DNA of 64,000 bases from the NCBI RefSeq assembly GCF_016801865.2, contig NC_068938.1, positions 110,732,141 to 110,796,140 of the forward strand, written 5' to 3'. This DNA comes from Culex pipiens pallens. Its lineage: Eukaryota > Arthropoda > Insecta > Diptera > Culicidae. The notes below the pieces were generated by a model. The model saw only the letters and a list, made by a program, of their open reading frames with translations. It ran no database searches and was not told the origin of the DNA. Position 1 is the stretch's first letter, and each line of letters starts with the position of its first letter. Made by a program: the position numbers and the translations under genes. Positions 40,941 through 53,900 of this stretch are shown here, piece after piece.

Positions 40941-41084
40941 TATACCTAAAATATAGGAATTCTCGTACTAAAACGCTATTAGTAATTTTATTACTAATAG
41001 CCGATTAGTAATAAAATACCTTATTGCAGTCAGGTTCGATTATACCTAAAAATTAGGAATTTATACCTAATGTCCGTTTTGCGT

Positions 41085-41936
41085 GCATAACAAAGTAGCC
41101 TCACCTTCCATGAAACGCATTGGTTTGATATTTGATGTCAGAACAGGGGGTTGCCGAAATGGTTGCTGCAGCTTGTAAAAATAGAAAAAAAGTTAATAAT
41201 GATTGCGGAATTATTATTGAAACTGCTGCAGATCTAGGTTAAAACTTAAGCAGTAAACTGCAAAATAAAACCCTCAAGAGCTAGCTCAAGAGCGACATTT
41301 AATCGAATTCACACATTTTGACATTCCGTTGCGCAAATCAACCCCATCAAGTCACACCCCTGCATCCACGCAAGTTGTCATCTGTCATCGCGAGTGAAGC
41401 AAAATGATGGCAGCAGCAAAATAACTAGTTTCAGCAGCAGCTAGAGTCATCAGGAACAAGTTTGGTGTGGCAGTGCGGAAATAGGCTGAAAATCCTTTAT
41501 AAAATTGGTCCAAATTGTTTCGCGACACAGTGCATTGCATGTAAATTGTGCTAAAAATAGTGTGCGCTCGTAAGCAGTGGTGACAAATTCGCCCCTTCGT
41601 GGTGCATCTGGTGTAAAACAGTGCTTAATTTTCGAAGGGGTCGTCGGAAGACTTTTCTTCTCTCCACTCCACCTTTCCCTGCTGTTCCTATCAGGCGCTG
41701 TGCATTAAAAAAAAACTCCCCAACAGCTGAGAAAGGGAGCAGCTGTAAGTGTGCAAAAAATAAAGATAAAAAGTGTTAAAAGTGCAAATTTTGCTAATTA
41801 GCGCAATTCCTAGTGGCCAGATTTGTGCGACGCCGAGAACGACGCCCGCAAAATATCATTAAAGTGACACGAAAATTCATTCCCTCACCGCAGGATCTGG
41901 TGCAGTAAATTCCCGAAAGATTAGATTAAAAATAAA
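41085..41936 (+). promoter_or_regulatory. REPS upstream region and 5' UTR
   Basis: From about 41330 the sequence is unique with GCAGCAGCA and CAGTGC words. Several CAGTG-type initiator-like sites occur (41530-41625). No TATA box is obvious. The leader before the ATG contains GATCTGGTGCAGTAAATTCC. Confidence 0.5.
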
Positions 41937-44900
41937 ATGGATGAGCTGTCGGAGGCGGAGCTGCGCTACTACAATGATCTGTTCAAAATCTGCAGCGAAT
42001 CGGCGGAGAAATCCTCCTCCAACTACGATAGCAGCGGCAAGATTCCGGCCCTCAAAGCCACCTCGCTGTTCCGATCGGCGAATCTGTCCAACGAAATAAT
42101 TAACAAGGTAAGTGATATGGGAAAGAGGGCATCGCACGGCAGGGGGAAGGCTTTTGGGTTTGGTTTGGATTGCGTCAAAAACTATTACCGTATGATGAAG
42201 TTTGCTCGTAACTACCTTGCTGACTTTCAAGTCCTTTTCAGAATAAAGTTGTGTTTAGAAATAATTAGAAGCATCAAAACAGAATTTTGCCATGGTTTTG
42301 CATAAAACTCAAATTTGAACATTCAATTCCACTTGTAAGTTTTTGGGAAACAAAACATTTATACATATTAAAAAAACAAAACGTACGTCAGAAATTATCC
42401 AACTCCTACGCAGCATTGAGTTATAATCACGCAACAACGTAACATTTAAAATGACTCACATGAAAGTACAATCATTCCATACTTAGGATTTTTTCATTGG
42501 CGTTGGCATGCAATTATTAATGGTTTTATATACACAATTTGACTTTTCAAACATATATTTTCGGATCGGATTCGGATTATATCTTGATTACTTTTTCAAA
42601 ACAACCAATGCGTTATGGGTTTCCTATGTACATAAGCCCTTTTGAAATATTAAGCGAGATATTATATGACTATTTATAAAATTCAAAGACCTATTTATAA
42701 AAATCAAACTTTGAAAAATATAAGTACTCAAATCGAGCTACAAGGTATTTAAATCGAGACTAAAATTGAACAAAAACCTTATGTTTGAAACACTTTAATA
42801 CTTTACTAATACTTACTAAAAGCAGTGAAAACATCATAAAACCGTTGCAAATTTTTTACAGTTGCTTAAACTTCTATTTTCATTGAAATTATAAAGTTTT
42901 TTTGGAAAAATATTTTTGTTTGCCCCCTAACTTTACGGACAAATTTTGAAGGGGGGAGGGTGGGGGCTCGAAAATATGTTATACTCATGTTCAGGATGGT
43001 TTTAAATATGAACTTGTTAGGTTAAAACTTGTGATAACATCAACAACAGTTATTTGATAGTGTTGTGAATCGGAACAATACCATCTGTGCCGCATAATCC
43101 CAATAATTTCACCCTCTTTGGAGCCAAGAAAGAGCTTAACGAACGGCAGAAAGAGAGTAAAAGCGTTTTTTTTTTGAGGCGCCCGTTCTGGCTAGCTTTC
43201 GCATCCGTTGCTGCCCATTTGATTTTTTCTTGGCCGGATATAAAATCACTCGAAAAATTAAATTCTTAATTCCACCTTCACGTATACATATCGACTCAGA
43301 AACAAATTCTGAGCATACCGTCAACTGGGGCGAATTGGGACACATGGGCGAATTGGGACAGCAGTTTTAACCACGTAGAGCACAATATTTTGATTTTTCT
43401 GGTTGGTTTCGGATAGAACAGACTCAGACCAACAAAATGTGTACATCCATTTCCAAGTTTAAAACCTTTAAGTGCTCTAAACACTGCTGTCCCTATTCAG
43501 ACTGTAGTCCCGATTCACCTCAGATGACGGTATGTCTGTGCGTGTGGCGGCTGTTGATAAAAAAAATGTACTGGTTTATCTCGGCACTGGCTCAACCGAT
43601 TTTGTCTGTTTTGGTCTCATTCGATCCGTCTTGGGGTCCTATACTGCCCATGTTCGCATAAATGTCTAATATGCAAAAACAGCAAACTGAGAAAAACGCA
43701 TTTGAAGTTTGTCCCACACATAAGGCTACGTGTTAAGTTTTCGCGAAAAAACTGGATTTCATCTTGATTTCTAGAAGTAAATGTTGATTTTGAATCAAAC
43801 TGCATCAACAACTCAAAAACGATGAAAATGCATATGGGACATTTATGCGATCAGGGGCAGTATATTTCGCTATTGAAACGATATTAGGTTTTACACCGTG
43901 ACGTCATTTGACAGCTCGTGTGCACTGTTTACATGGTCTTCGTCGATTGTCGACGAATTTCCCCGAACAAAATCGACGAGCGCATCGAACTGTGCTAAGT
44001 CCATGTAAACAGTGCACTCCATTCTAACCTCCAAATCGAGTCGGCGTAAAACCTAATTAACAAAAGTCCGGAAGATTGTAAAAATTGTGTTTTTTTGCAA
44101 GAAAACCGTGAAGAAAACCTACCATCATCGGGACAGGCAACACCAGCCAGCAACAGTCAAGTGTTCGGAGCTCTTCAAACTTTTCGATTTTTTCGCCGTA
44201 ATTAACCGTGAATATCCGCGAGTTTGCTCATCCAGCATGCCAAGGGCCGGCCGTGGCCGAGGCAGTTCGAGTGCGGCCTCGAAAAACTCGCGAAGTTCAT
44301 CTACCGGCAGAGTGCAGAAAGGTAAACACACCAACGCCGCATCGACCGCCATCGCGCACGGGAGCGTGCCCGGTAACGTCACCGATCCTTCATTTTTACA
44401 CGTGTTATACCGTCCACGTGAGTCCCCAGTACGGACAAGACAATCGACCCGGGCATCCGGAAGCACTTCCGGCCCATGGCTTTCTACCTAAGGTACTCGC
44501 GATTGAGTGCGGCTGTCAAAATCGTTATCTCTGACTCTCTCACTCCACTGACACTGACATTGTTTATGTTTTTGTTTTCCTGGCACGGTCCATTGTTCGT
44601 TTGTTATTGTTTTGGTTTTAGGGGCACGGAGTCATGCACTCACACTAATGCAAAGCAAGATCGCGAGTACCTATGATATACAGCCTTGCTTCCGGCCAGC
44701 AGCAGCAGCAGTCCACCAGCACTATGACAACAACCACTTCCAACGTTCCCACCAGCAACGAATTTGAGATACTGAGTGGAGATGAAAACAACACCGACAG
44801 TGACAGCAGCAATGCCACCGCTGTCAAAAATTCGGACACGGTTCAAGAAACTGCAATCTTTCGCCCCGGTGCGTAAAGTGCGGTGAGACCCACTTCACCG

Positions 44901-47900
44901 AAAGGTGCAGTCTTCCGCGAAAAGAACAGCTGGGAGAAAACGCCCAGCAGCACAAAGCGCGTGTCAAGTGCGCCAATTGTGGTGGAAACCACACGGCGAA
45001 TTTCCGTGGCTGTGCCGCGCGGAAAAAGGACATCGAGGAGCAGTACAAGAAGAAGAAAGCGCCAGCGTCCCGACAACCTCCGAAGACTTCGAGCTCGACC
45101 GCTGCAGCAGCTGGCGTAGGAGCGGTTCCATCGACCAACCCAGCGTTCCCTCCCGGTCGGGGAGGTTCGTACGCTAGAGTAGCCGCTTCTGGGGGCGGTT
45201 CTCCCCCGGGACAAGCTGATGTTACCGGTGATGATATCGACGCCAACATTTCAAAAAGCATCATGTACAAACCATGCGTTTTGAGAAAAACGCATTTGAA
45301 TGTTGAGCATCCATTTTCAATTCCCATTTTAATATAAAAGCAAAATAAGATGTTCGAATGATAACAAACGATGAAAAACGTTGCTTTTATTGATACTTGA
45401 TCATCTAAATTATATAAAACATTATTTCCGTAATTTTATTTGAGAAAAACAAACATAACATCTTTTGAAATCACCAACGTCTATATCACCCTGCTGTCAT
45501 TGAGGGGGACGCTTTGTTATGATTCGTTTTTCTTCGCCGAATGTACATGGCGCTTTGTTAATGTTGCTTTTTTTTCGTCACGGGGTTCATGTAGTCTTTT
45601 GTTTGACAGGTTGACAGGGCTATATAAACAGGGACTGCTGATGGCAGAGATTTTGTTTATGTTACTTTATTTAAAATCATGATTAAACAGACTTTACTGA
45701 AGTAACTTTTGCTCATTTTTGGTGGAGAGGTAGTTTATTAGGAGTACTTTCAGAATATGCAATAACCCAGAAAGTGTCAAAATGTACATGATGCCTTTTG
45801 AAATGTTACCGTCGATATCTTCACGCTTCCTGAGTTTTTCGCCCTTGCTGGAGAGATGCTCACGCGCTTTCTTGCCTGCCGAAACGAGGCAGAACAATTC
45901 CAAGTGAGCTGATGATGAAGTACATCTACAACGGATAAGCTGCCTTGTGTAGTGAAGTTTTTCGACGTCAATAGACAAAACATAATGTGATTTAGTTTTA
46001 AGCTTTTCTATTTCTATCCTTTTCCTTAGCAAATCTAGAAGGTTTATTTTTTATTTTTTTCCTTCTCTTGCCGAATCCATTTTTAGAATATCCAATTACT
46101 TCAAAATGAATTATAGTTCAAATCATAGTTGAAAGGAACTCCAAAACTCTATTAGATTATATGAAATACGGAACTGTAAATTGATTATTTACTAATAAAA
46201 TAAATTGAAATTGAAACCTACCATATTAAACATTTTTAGAAATGTATTGAAAAGTTTGATCTGACAACCCTATCAAAAGTTGTAAGCACATAAGTGCCCT
46301 GGATTATGAAGATCTAACTACCCAATCTGATGGTATGAATAATGAGTCAAATTGAGGATTCTATCATTTTATGTTTTACCAAGTTCGTACTCGAACGTTT
46401 AAAGCAGTTTTGAGAACGATGTGTCTTTTTTAAGGAGCAAGTTAGCACCATACACTTTTCCAAAAAATGTAGAGCTACTTAAAAGCAACCGAACCGACAA
46501 GTGAGGTTTTAACAAAGAGATATGAAAAAAGACAGACAGCCAAACGAGACGTGTACCGCGTTACGGGGTCAAAAATAAATTGTCAGTGTACCCTCTGTGT
46601 TAATATTGCGGCAACGTGATTAATCTGGTTTTAATATAGCGTGTCACGTGGATTTTATTAAATAGCAAATTCCAAAAAATGGTTTTTTCATACAAACTTC
46701 CACAGAAAATTTACTCTCTTTGCGCAAAGTGAGGACTGAATCATACGTTCCCTAACTTTGGGGAGTTGTTCAGGACCCCAAAAGGAACTGAAAAGTTGCT
46801 GTGCTCACAAAATTTGGACAACTTTATATTTTTGTCCCGCCCGTGTGGATCAATCGGACCGCGCACTGGACTCACAATCCAGAGGTCGCCGGTTCGTATC
46901 CCGCGGGCGCTCTAAAATTCTTTGTGTAAATATATATATTCGGCGCCGTCGCTCCGTGCCGTACTCAAACACTTAGGAGCCCAGGGCGGCGAAGTCCTTG
47001 TAGTTAAAAGGAAGACACTAGTGGTTGGTACTAGCAATGGTGGCCGACAGCTATAAAGTCAACTTCGTTTTTTTTTATATATTTTTCCATGCAACCATTT
47101 TACACCTTATTGTCCCATATAGTCGTCTTACCCCACATTCCTCTTCATAGTGTCATCTTATAGTTATGATGTTATATTAGTCGCAGGTTGAAAACCGAAG
47201 TGTTCTTAAATTTTAAGAGTTCGATGCCAACATTTCAAAATGCATCATGCACACAAAAAAAAATTACTCTAAATTTAAAAAGATCGTTCGTTGGATTAAA
47301 AGTTCACGTTGGTGAATATTCGTAGAAAGTTCAAACTTTTCAATTTAAAAGTTGGAAAGTTTTTGATACTACCATGCATTTATGGAACAAAATCGTTGTA
47401 TTGGTAAAAGTATTTTACTTTTATTTGGAAAAGAAACCTTTTATGGTAAGAATACACAACATTTAGCAGTACAGGGATAATTTCAGAAAAATGTGCTTGG
47501 TTTTTTACATTTATTTAAAAAAAATTAAACAGTATGTTAGAAAAATACTTTTTTATGTATTTATCGCTTCTCCACTAGCTTCTGCTTCATACGGTACGCC
47601 ACCGGTCACTTCCGAATACCTCAGTTTGGTCGGTTCCGGATGGAGGCTTCGACGCGACAGCAGTGTAACACGATGGTCACGTTTCCGGCCTCAATCAGGA
47701 CAGTCTTAGAGGAGTTGGCCATTGATTCGGGAAGGGTGGTCGACGTTTCCCGGCTGGAAAGTAAAGTGCCTGAACGGGGAGTTCCCGATCCTGGAAGCGC
47801 ATCCGGAACATGGAGTTGATGAGGCCCTCGGAACGGAGTTCGATTTTGAGCACGTAATCCTAATTCGTTTTTTTTTTTGGCTCTCTGTCCAGATTCATTC

Positions 47901-50900
47901 GGCTGAAGCTGCGCCGTCGCGACGTGAGTGTTTGTGGGCGGGAAGTTGCTAAAAGAGATGGAAAGTAAGTGAAGTTGGCTAGCCACTGCACACATTCTCA
48001 ATACTCTCCGGTGCAGTAAACCGCCGGCACCGAGTGCAACATCTGCGCTGACCACCTCCGATTATGTAGCTTTTCGTCGTCCTCCTCTTCGTCGGAGGCC
48101 CATCGTGAAAATAAACTTTCGCGTACTTGTCCAAAAACCGGAAGTTAATCTTCTTCAACGCAATCTCGATGTTCACGCAACGCTTCGGCAGCGCCATCTC
48201 CTCGATGATCTCGCCCCAGTCCTCACGCGAATTGACCTTCAATCCCGGGCCACCACCACCCAATACAACCGGTGCGAATCCACATTCCTACCTCTCATCC
48301 TACAAAAACAAACAAAATCAATCACAAACCCCACAAAACACCCAAGCTTCCTTCTTAGGAATTCCGGCCGTGGAACAGCTGCAGTTCCTGCAGGAAGCTG
48401 GCCTTGTCCTTTTCGAGCACTCGACCTCGTCCCGCTCCTGCACCACCCTCCTTCGAAGGCGTTCCGCTGCTGCTGTTTGGCTCACGAAGGTTTCCGTGTC
48501 CGAGTCCTGGCTGCGTCCTAGACTCACCAGCACCACCGGACCCACCAAAGTGTTTGTTTACATTTGCGACTTAGGCGTACACGGTTACACGAGAACGTCA
48601 AAATGAAAGAAATTTTACAGTCGAATTAAAAGTAAAAACTTTTAAATCAGTGAGCAATGAGATTTTCAAAAACTGTAGCAGTAAAAGTTTTCATTTTCAA
48701 AACAAGAAAAAAACTTTTAATGTAGCAAATTTTAACAACTTTTTAATTCAAAAGTAAGTTACTTTTGTCATTACCGTAATATTTTTTTGTGTGTGTATAC
48801 ACCATCCTTTTTGAGAAAAACGCATTTAAATGTTGAGCATCCATTTTCAATTTCCGTTTTAAAATAAAAGCAAAATAAGATGTTCTAATGATAAAAAAAA
48901 ACGATGAAAAACGTTGCTTTTATTGATACTTGATCATCCAAATTCAATAAAACATTATATCCGTAATTTTATTTGAGAAAAACAAACATAACTTCTTTTG
49001 AAATCACCAGCGTCTATATCACCCTGCTGTCATTGAGGGGGACGCTTTGTTATGATTCGTTTTTCCTTCGCCGAATGTACATGGCGCTTTTTTCATGATG
49101 CTTTTTTTTCGTCACGAGGTTCATGTAGTCTTTTATTTGACAGGTTGACAGGGCTATATAAACAGGGACCGCTGATTGCCTAGATTTTGTTTATGATACT
49201 TTATTTAAAATCATGATTAAACAGACTTTACTGGAGTGACTTTTGCTCATTTTAGGTGTAGAGGTAGCTTATTAGGAGTACTATCAGAATATGCAATAAC
49301 ACAGAAAGTGTCAAAATGTACATGATGCCTTTTGAAATGTTACCGTCGAGTTCTTCTTTTCAAAACCACCCTAGATAGGGTTAAAAATCTAGATCAACCG
49401 CATCTCCCTCGTACAAAATGTTGTGATGCATCGAACTTTATCAAAATCGATGCCTTCCGAGCTACGATGCCAACGAAAGTGGTTTCATAAATAAAGCAAC
49501 TCAAATAAATTCAAAATTCAAATAAAAAAAAAAAAATAAAAAACATGATGCAAAATAAACAAGGTTCAACAACTTGCACCGCGCTGCTCTGCTTTTCCTG
49601 TGTCACCACTTTGATTGACTCACTACTAACCCCGAGAGTGTGTGACACGGCTTGCGCGTCGACATCCAACGCACGGGCGGAAATCAAATGATGAGCAAGC
49701 TAGAGAGACCGACGACCGACACCTGATCGGCCTCTTCTGTATTGAATAATCTGGCGCAAAGGACGGATGTGTGTGAAGAAGTGAGATGTGATGCAAGAGG
49801 AGCAACAGCAGCAGCAGGTCAATGTTGCGACCTTTTATACGTTGTTGTATGAAAGGCTGGTGCTGGTGTCGTTCGTTGTTTTATTTCATTCTCTCATCTC
49901 GCCAATTTTATTCGGAAACTGCGCGATGATGCATTCTGTACTATCTATCTACCGCTGCCGGTGGTGGTGGTTTGTGGCATATTGTTGTAGGTACATCAGT
50001 ATTACTTTGCTATTTTTACGACCGCCTGCGGGACAGAGTGTGCGCCGTTACGGTTAGTACCGGTGTGTGGTACTTTATCGGAATCATTATTGTTGTTGTG
50101 CTCGCTCGCAGGTGAATAGCACTTGACGTAGTCCTCGTCGTCTTCTTCTTCGTGTTCAGGGCTTACAGCTGAGAACTTTATTAAAACCCAAAAAAAACGT
50201 TGTTTTAGTCCACAATCATTGAGCACTCTCTGGTTTGTTCTTATCACTTGCAGATAACATCGCTGGTTGGTGTTCCACAGACTGCGTTACATCTCTCGCG
50301 GCAGCAGTTTTACGGGTGTTTGAAGCTGATTGCGGCCTACCAAGCATCGGTGCCACTACGCGAGGAGATCCTAACGTCGACGATGACCCTGCCGCTGCCC
50401 CAGTTCAGTTGGATCGATTCGCCAACGACGCTTCCCCCCTCGGTCAGTAGTGCCGTGTCGGCCGCGTCAATTGCTACCGGTGGAGTCCTACCCGAACGGA
50501 ACGGCCATTACGGCATCAAAAGTGGTCGAGATCTCATTGAACTGCTCGCAACAACGACGGCGACGACGGTGACGACAACCAGCAGTGGCAGCAGCAGTCG
50601 TGAACGGATGGACATCGTGTCCACGAGCGGAGGCGACGTGACCAACTCGGACCAACCCAGCACGGACTCGGAGGTGGACCACAATGACGATTCGATGCTA
50701 CGGTCCGCGGAACGGCATCACATCGTGAACGTGAAGGGACACGGCGGTGGTAAGCTGGTTGGTGAGGGCACTGGCAGGAACAGTGGCGTCGGCGGGGTTG
50801 GCGGGTCGGGCTCTCCGGAAGCTTGGAGCACGGCGAGTGATAGTCCAACGCCAACGAACAGTGTAGCGGAACGGCCGTGGGCAAACCAGACCCTTTGGCA

Positions 50901-53900
50901 AGGACTGGTCTGCGAGGAACAGCGGCAGCTTCTCGGCACGGAGGAGGAATCTTCCGATAAGCATAGCAGCGACGAGGATCAGGAGATTGACCTGGAGTAC
51001 TTTTATCAGATATCACAAACGCAGAAAGAGTACTACCTGAAACAGTTTCGGACCATCCAGCCGGACGTTCATGGGCTGGTCAGTGGACAAGTTGCTAGGT
51101 AAGTACCGTGGTAATGATCAGGCCTGCAAAAAGTTTCCAACCCAGCGTACACATGAGGCAAACCAAAATGTCAGTTCACTGCTAGCATGGGACTGCAAGC
51201 CTACTTTGTCTATTCAACCCCTGCCGCCTGACTTGTGCCGGTCGGCTGCTGGTGAATGAGAGACGTGAAAAAATGAGCTACACTCACTCAATTCGTGTCA
51301 TATGACTGACTCGTAAAATCCTCTTTAAACACTATTTTGACTATTTTCAAACAATTTAATTGTTGTAGACTGTGCAAAACACTTAAAACAACCATAACTT
51401 ATATTCAAAATTACATTTCCACGCATAAATACGAACTTTTTGTGTAAAAACTTGTTTCTTTATGTGTGTGCGTGCAACGTCGAATGAGCGTTGGTCGACT
51501 ACTGCCTCGCATTGCAGCTGCTCAATGAGCTAGGGCACTCACGACTGCGCCGGGTTTGTTTATGTTACGGTTTTGCGTTTTAGTGAATGGATCTCAAAAA
51601 TTCGTGTCAGCGTCGCCGATTTCGCGTCATGACCCCTGACATTTTCAGCGCTTCGATCGTAATTTCTTGACACGATCGAGATTTCTCGATAATCAGAATT
51701 TGATCTACCATCGACAAAGACGACTTGCCATCGAGAAATTACGACCGAAATGTGTAATAGCAATTAAAAAAAAAATCTAAATTTTATAAAAAAAATATAT
51801 ACATTTTAAAACATATTTTTAAAAGTTTTTTTGTTTTTTGCTAGCATTTCCAATATTTTAAGTAAAAAGAAGTATGCAGTAATGTCCCAGACTATGCCTC
51901 TACGTATTTTTTTACAATTCAACTGATAATGTTGCGATTCTAAAGCAAAAATTTGAAAAACAAGCAAAAAATGGAAAAAGTGACTGTAAAAACATGAAAA
52001 AAAAAAATAGATAGGCAAAATGTAATGATAGGAGGTGGTAGAATGAGCCAAATACTACCAAAAACATACATTAACTAAACAAGATAAATGCAAATTAAAA
52101 TACTAAAAACAAAACAAGACGCATAAAACAAGAGAAGTAAAGTTTTTCGTAAAACAAAAATTGCTCAAAATTACCTCCTGAACACGGGAAAAATAAAAAT
52201 TTTCGAAATAAAAATTTGGGCTGTACAGTGTTAATCAAATCCGGATCTTCCCGTGGCCCGTACTCCGGCCACCGGTCCGTGCAGTGTGATTTTTCATCGG
52301 ATTACGATTAGATGAATTCAGAATTACAGAATTTTTGTATGGTCTGCTGCAAAAAATGTATTGAGACCCGTATGGACGACACCCCCACAAAGTTTATGTT
52401 GTTTCAAATATTTAAAAATATATTTTTTTTTTCGAAAATATCCCGATTTTAGCGTTTGTAATCAAATACAGTGTAACATAAATTTATTCACTTCTGTTTT
52501 GGCGTAAAAATTTGTGTCATGTGTTCATTATACACATTTTTTGAAGCTGGATCTCAAATATTTTGACAAAAATGATGTCAGGAAATCATGCTATTGATCC
52601 GATTAAAAAAAGTAATGCAATCTCACAACTTATTCCCGTTTTTCCGACACCCACCTAGGCCACCGTCGTTTCAAATGCGCATTGCTCAATATCCTTCTCC
52701 TTTTTTTAGGGTATTTTTCGAAAAATCTCGTATCCCCATCGAGGAGCTACGCCACATTTGGCAAATGTGCGACGTGACCCGGGATGGGGCGCTAAACCTG
52801 GCCGAGTTTACTGCCGCCATGCACTTGGTGGTCCTGCGACGGAACAACATTCCCGTTCCGGCCTCCCTGCCACCGTGTCTGATGCCAACGCTGCTGCAGC
52901 ATTCACTATTTGCTGGCACGGGAGGAGGCAGCTTGCCGAAGCAGCATAGTGGAGGTTCTGCTTCCGGTGTGAATAGTGCCGGGGGTGATGCCTCAGGGAA
53001 CCACGTGCGGGAATCTCAGCCTGAGGAGGCCGACCTGCTTCATCTGGAGAGCGACGATAACACTGATAGTGCTGGCAAGGTATCGAGTCTGGTTGATACG
53101 AAAGAATACAAGCGGATTTTGCCCCATCCGGAACCGCTGAAGTTTGGTCACTCGAAAAGCAACGCCGGCGAATCGGAGAGTCCTCCGACGATCTCATCGA
53201 CCACGGGAAGTGTAAAGGTAGCTAGTGGTCGGAAAACACCGACCAACATTGCATCGCCTCCGTCGCAGGCCAGCAAGCCGATTACTCCTCCAAATACGTT
53301 GAACAATAAGGTGGGTTCGGAACTCGTCAACGCAGCATTTCTTTAAATTTACATTTCTTCGTTTCAGGATTGGAACACCTCCAGTAAAGAATGGACCAAA
53401 TTCACGGAATCTCCTACATCAAATGTATCTAGTCCTGGGCCAAAGCCGGTAAACTTTGACATGCAGCGTACAACGCAGGCAATTGAGTCCAATCCACAAA
53501 TTCTACATCCAGTGCCACTTCGTGTAACTCCTGTCGGTAGGGTGTTTCCCACTGTCGTTCAATAGCAGCAAACCTTCTCACACGGTTGATTTCCTTCCAG
53601 GTGCGGAAGCCGCCGTCGCCGACAGTAGCAGCCTAGTTTACAGCGTCGCCGGCGATGGTGGAGTGCTGATCGTACAACGGGACGACGGCAGTCCGAAGCA
53701 GCAGCTAGCGCACCAGCAGCAGCTACATCCTCAACACATACAAACTCCACGCGATTCGCTGACCAGCGGTGATTTGCGCGCCATTCAGAGACCCCAGCCG
53801 AAGAAACCCCCGTCGAAGGGTTTCGGAGCAATTCCGCCGCCACCCCAGCGGGAACCAAGTATTACGTCAACGACCGGAGGCGTCGAGCCGGCACCAGCAA

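Larger units (their letters stand above)
36989..41084. mobile_element. 4.1-kb terminal-inverted-repeat element with internal satellites
   Basis: Ends GCAAAACGGACATTAGG... (36991) and ...CCTAATGTCCGTTTTGC (41082) are complementary over about 38 bp, including TATAAATTCCTAATTTTTAG. No transposase frame is present. Inside are about 350 bp of GC-richer unique sequence (37200-37555), a GT run, a GA-rich tract, an ATTAAAAT satellite and a 108-bp satellite. A target duplication is not evident. Confidence 0.75.
44237..45938 (+). pseudogene. Jockey-type LINE ORF1 (Gag-like), interrupted by two MITEs
   Basis: The frame starts MPRAGRGRGSSSAASK at 44237. After the 44491-44671 insertion and frame breaks it shows two CCHC-type knuckles, CVKCGETHFTERC (about 44873) and CANCGGNHTANFRGC, followed by a Lys/Ser/Pro stretch to VTGDD at 45235. 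The 45239-45813 MITE interrupts it. Coding resumes as FTLPEFFALAGEMLTRFLAC and, after a small deletion near 45902, ELMMKYIYNG at a TAA (45936-45938). This order and the final motif match Jockey-clade ORF1 proteins, the RNA-binding component. No ORF2 follows. Confidence 0.75.
47223..49347 (+). mobile_element. GACG-type MITE, copy 2, split by the ARID-fragment element
   Basis: Left end GATGCCAACATTTCAAAATG and right end CTTTTGAAATGTTACCGTC are flanked by GAGTTC on both sides (47217-47222, 49348-49353). Outside the insertion at about 47251-48797 the sequence follows copy 1 closely. Confidence 0.85.

Noticed and set aside
44491..44626. Intron-like GTACTC...TTTTAG gap in the Jockey ORF1
   Set aside because: The left edge coincides with a GGTACTCGCGAT inverted repeat whose partner ends at 44670, with TA outside both. 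A MITE insertion explains the break better than an intron.
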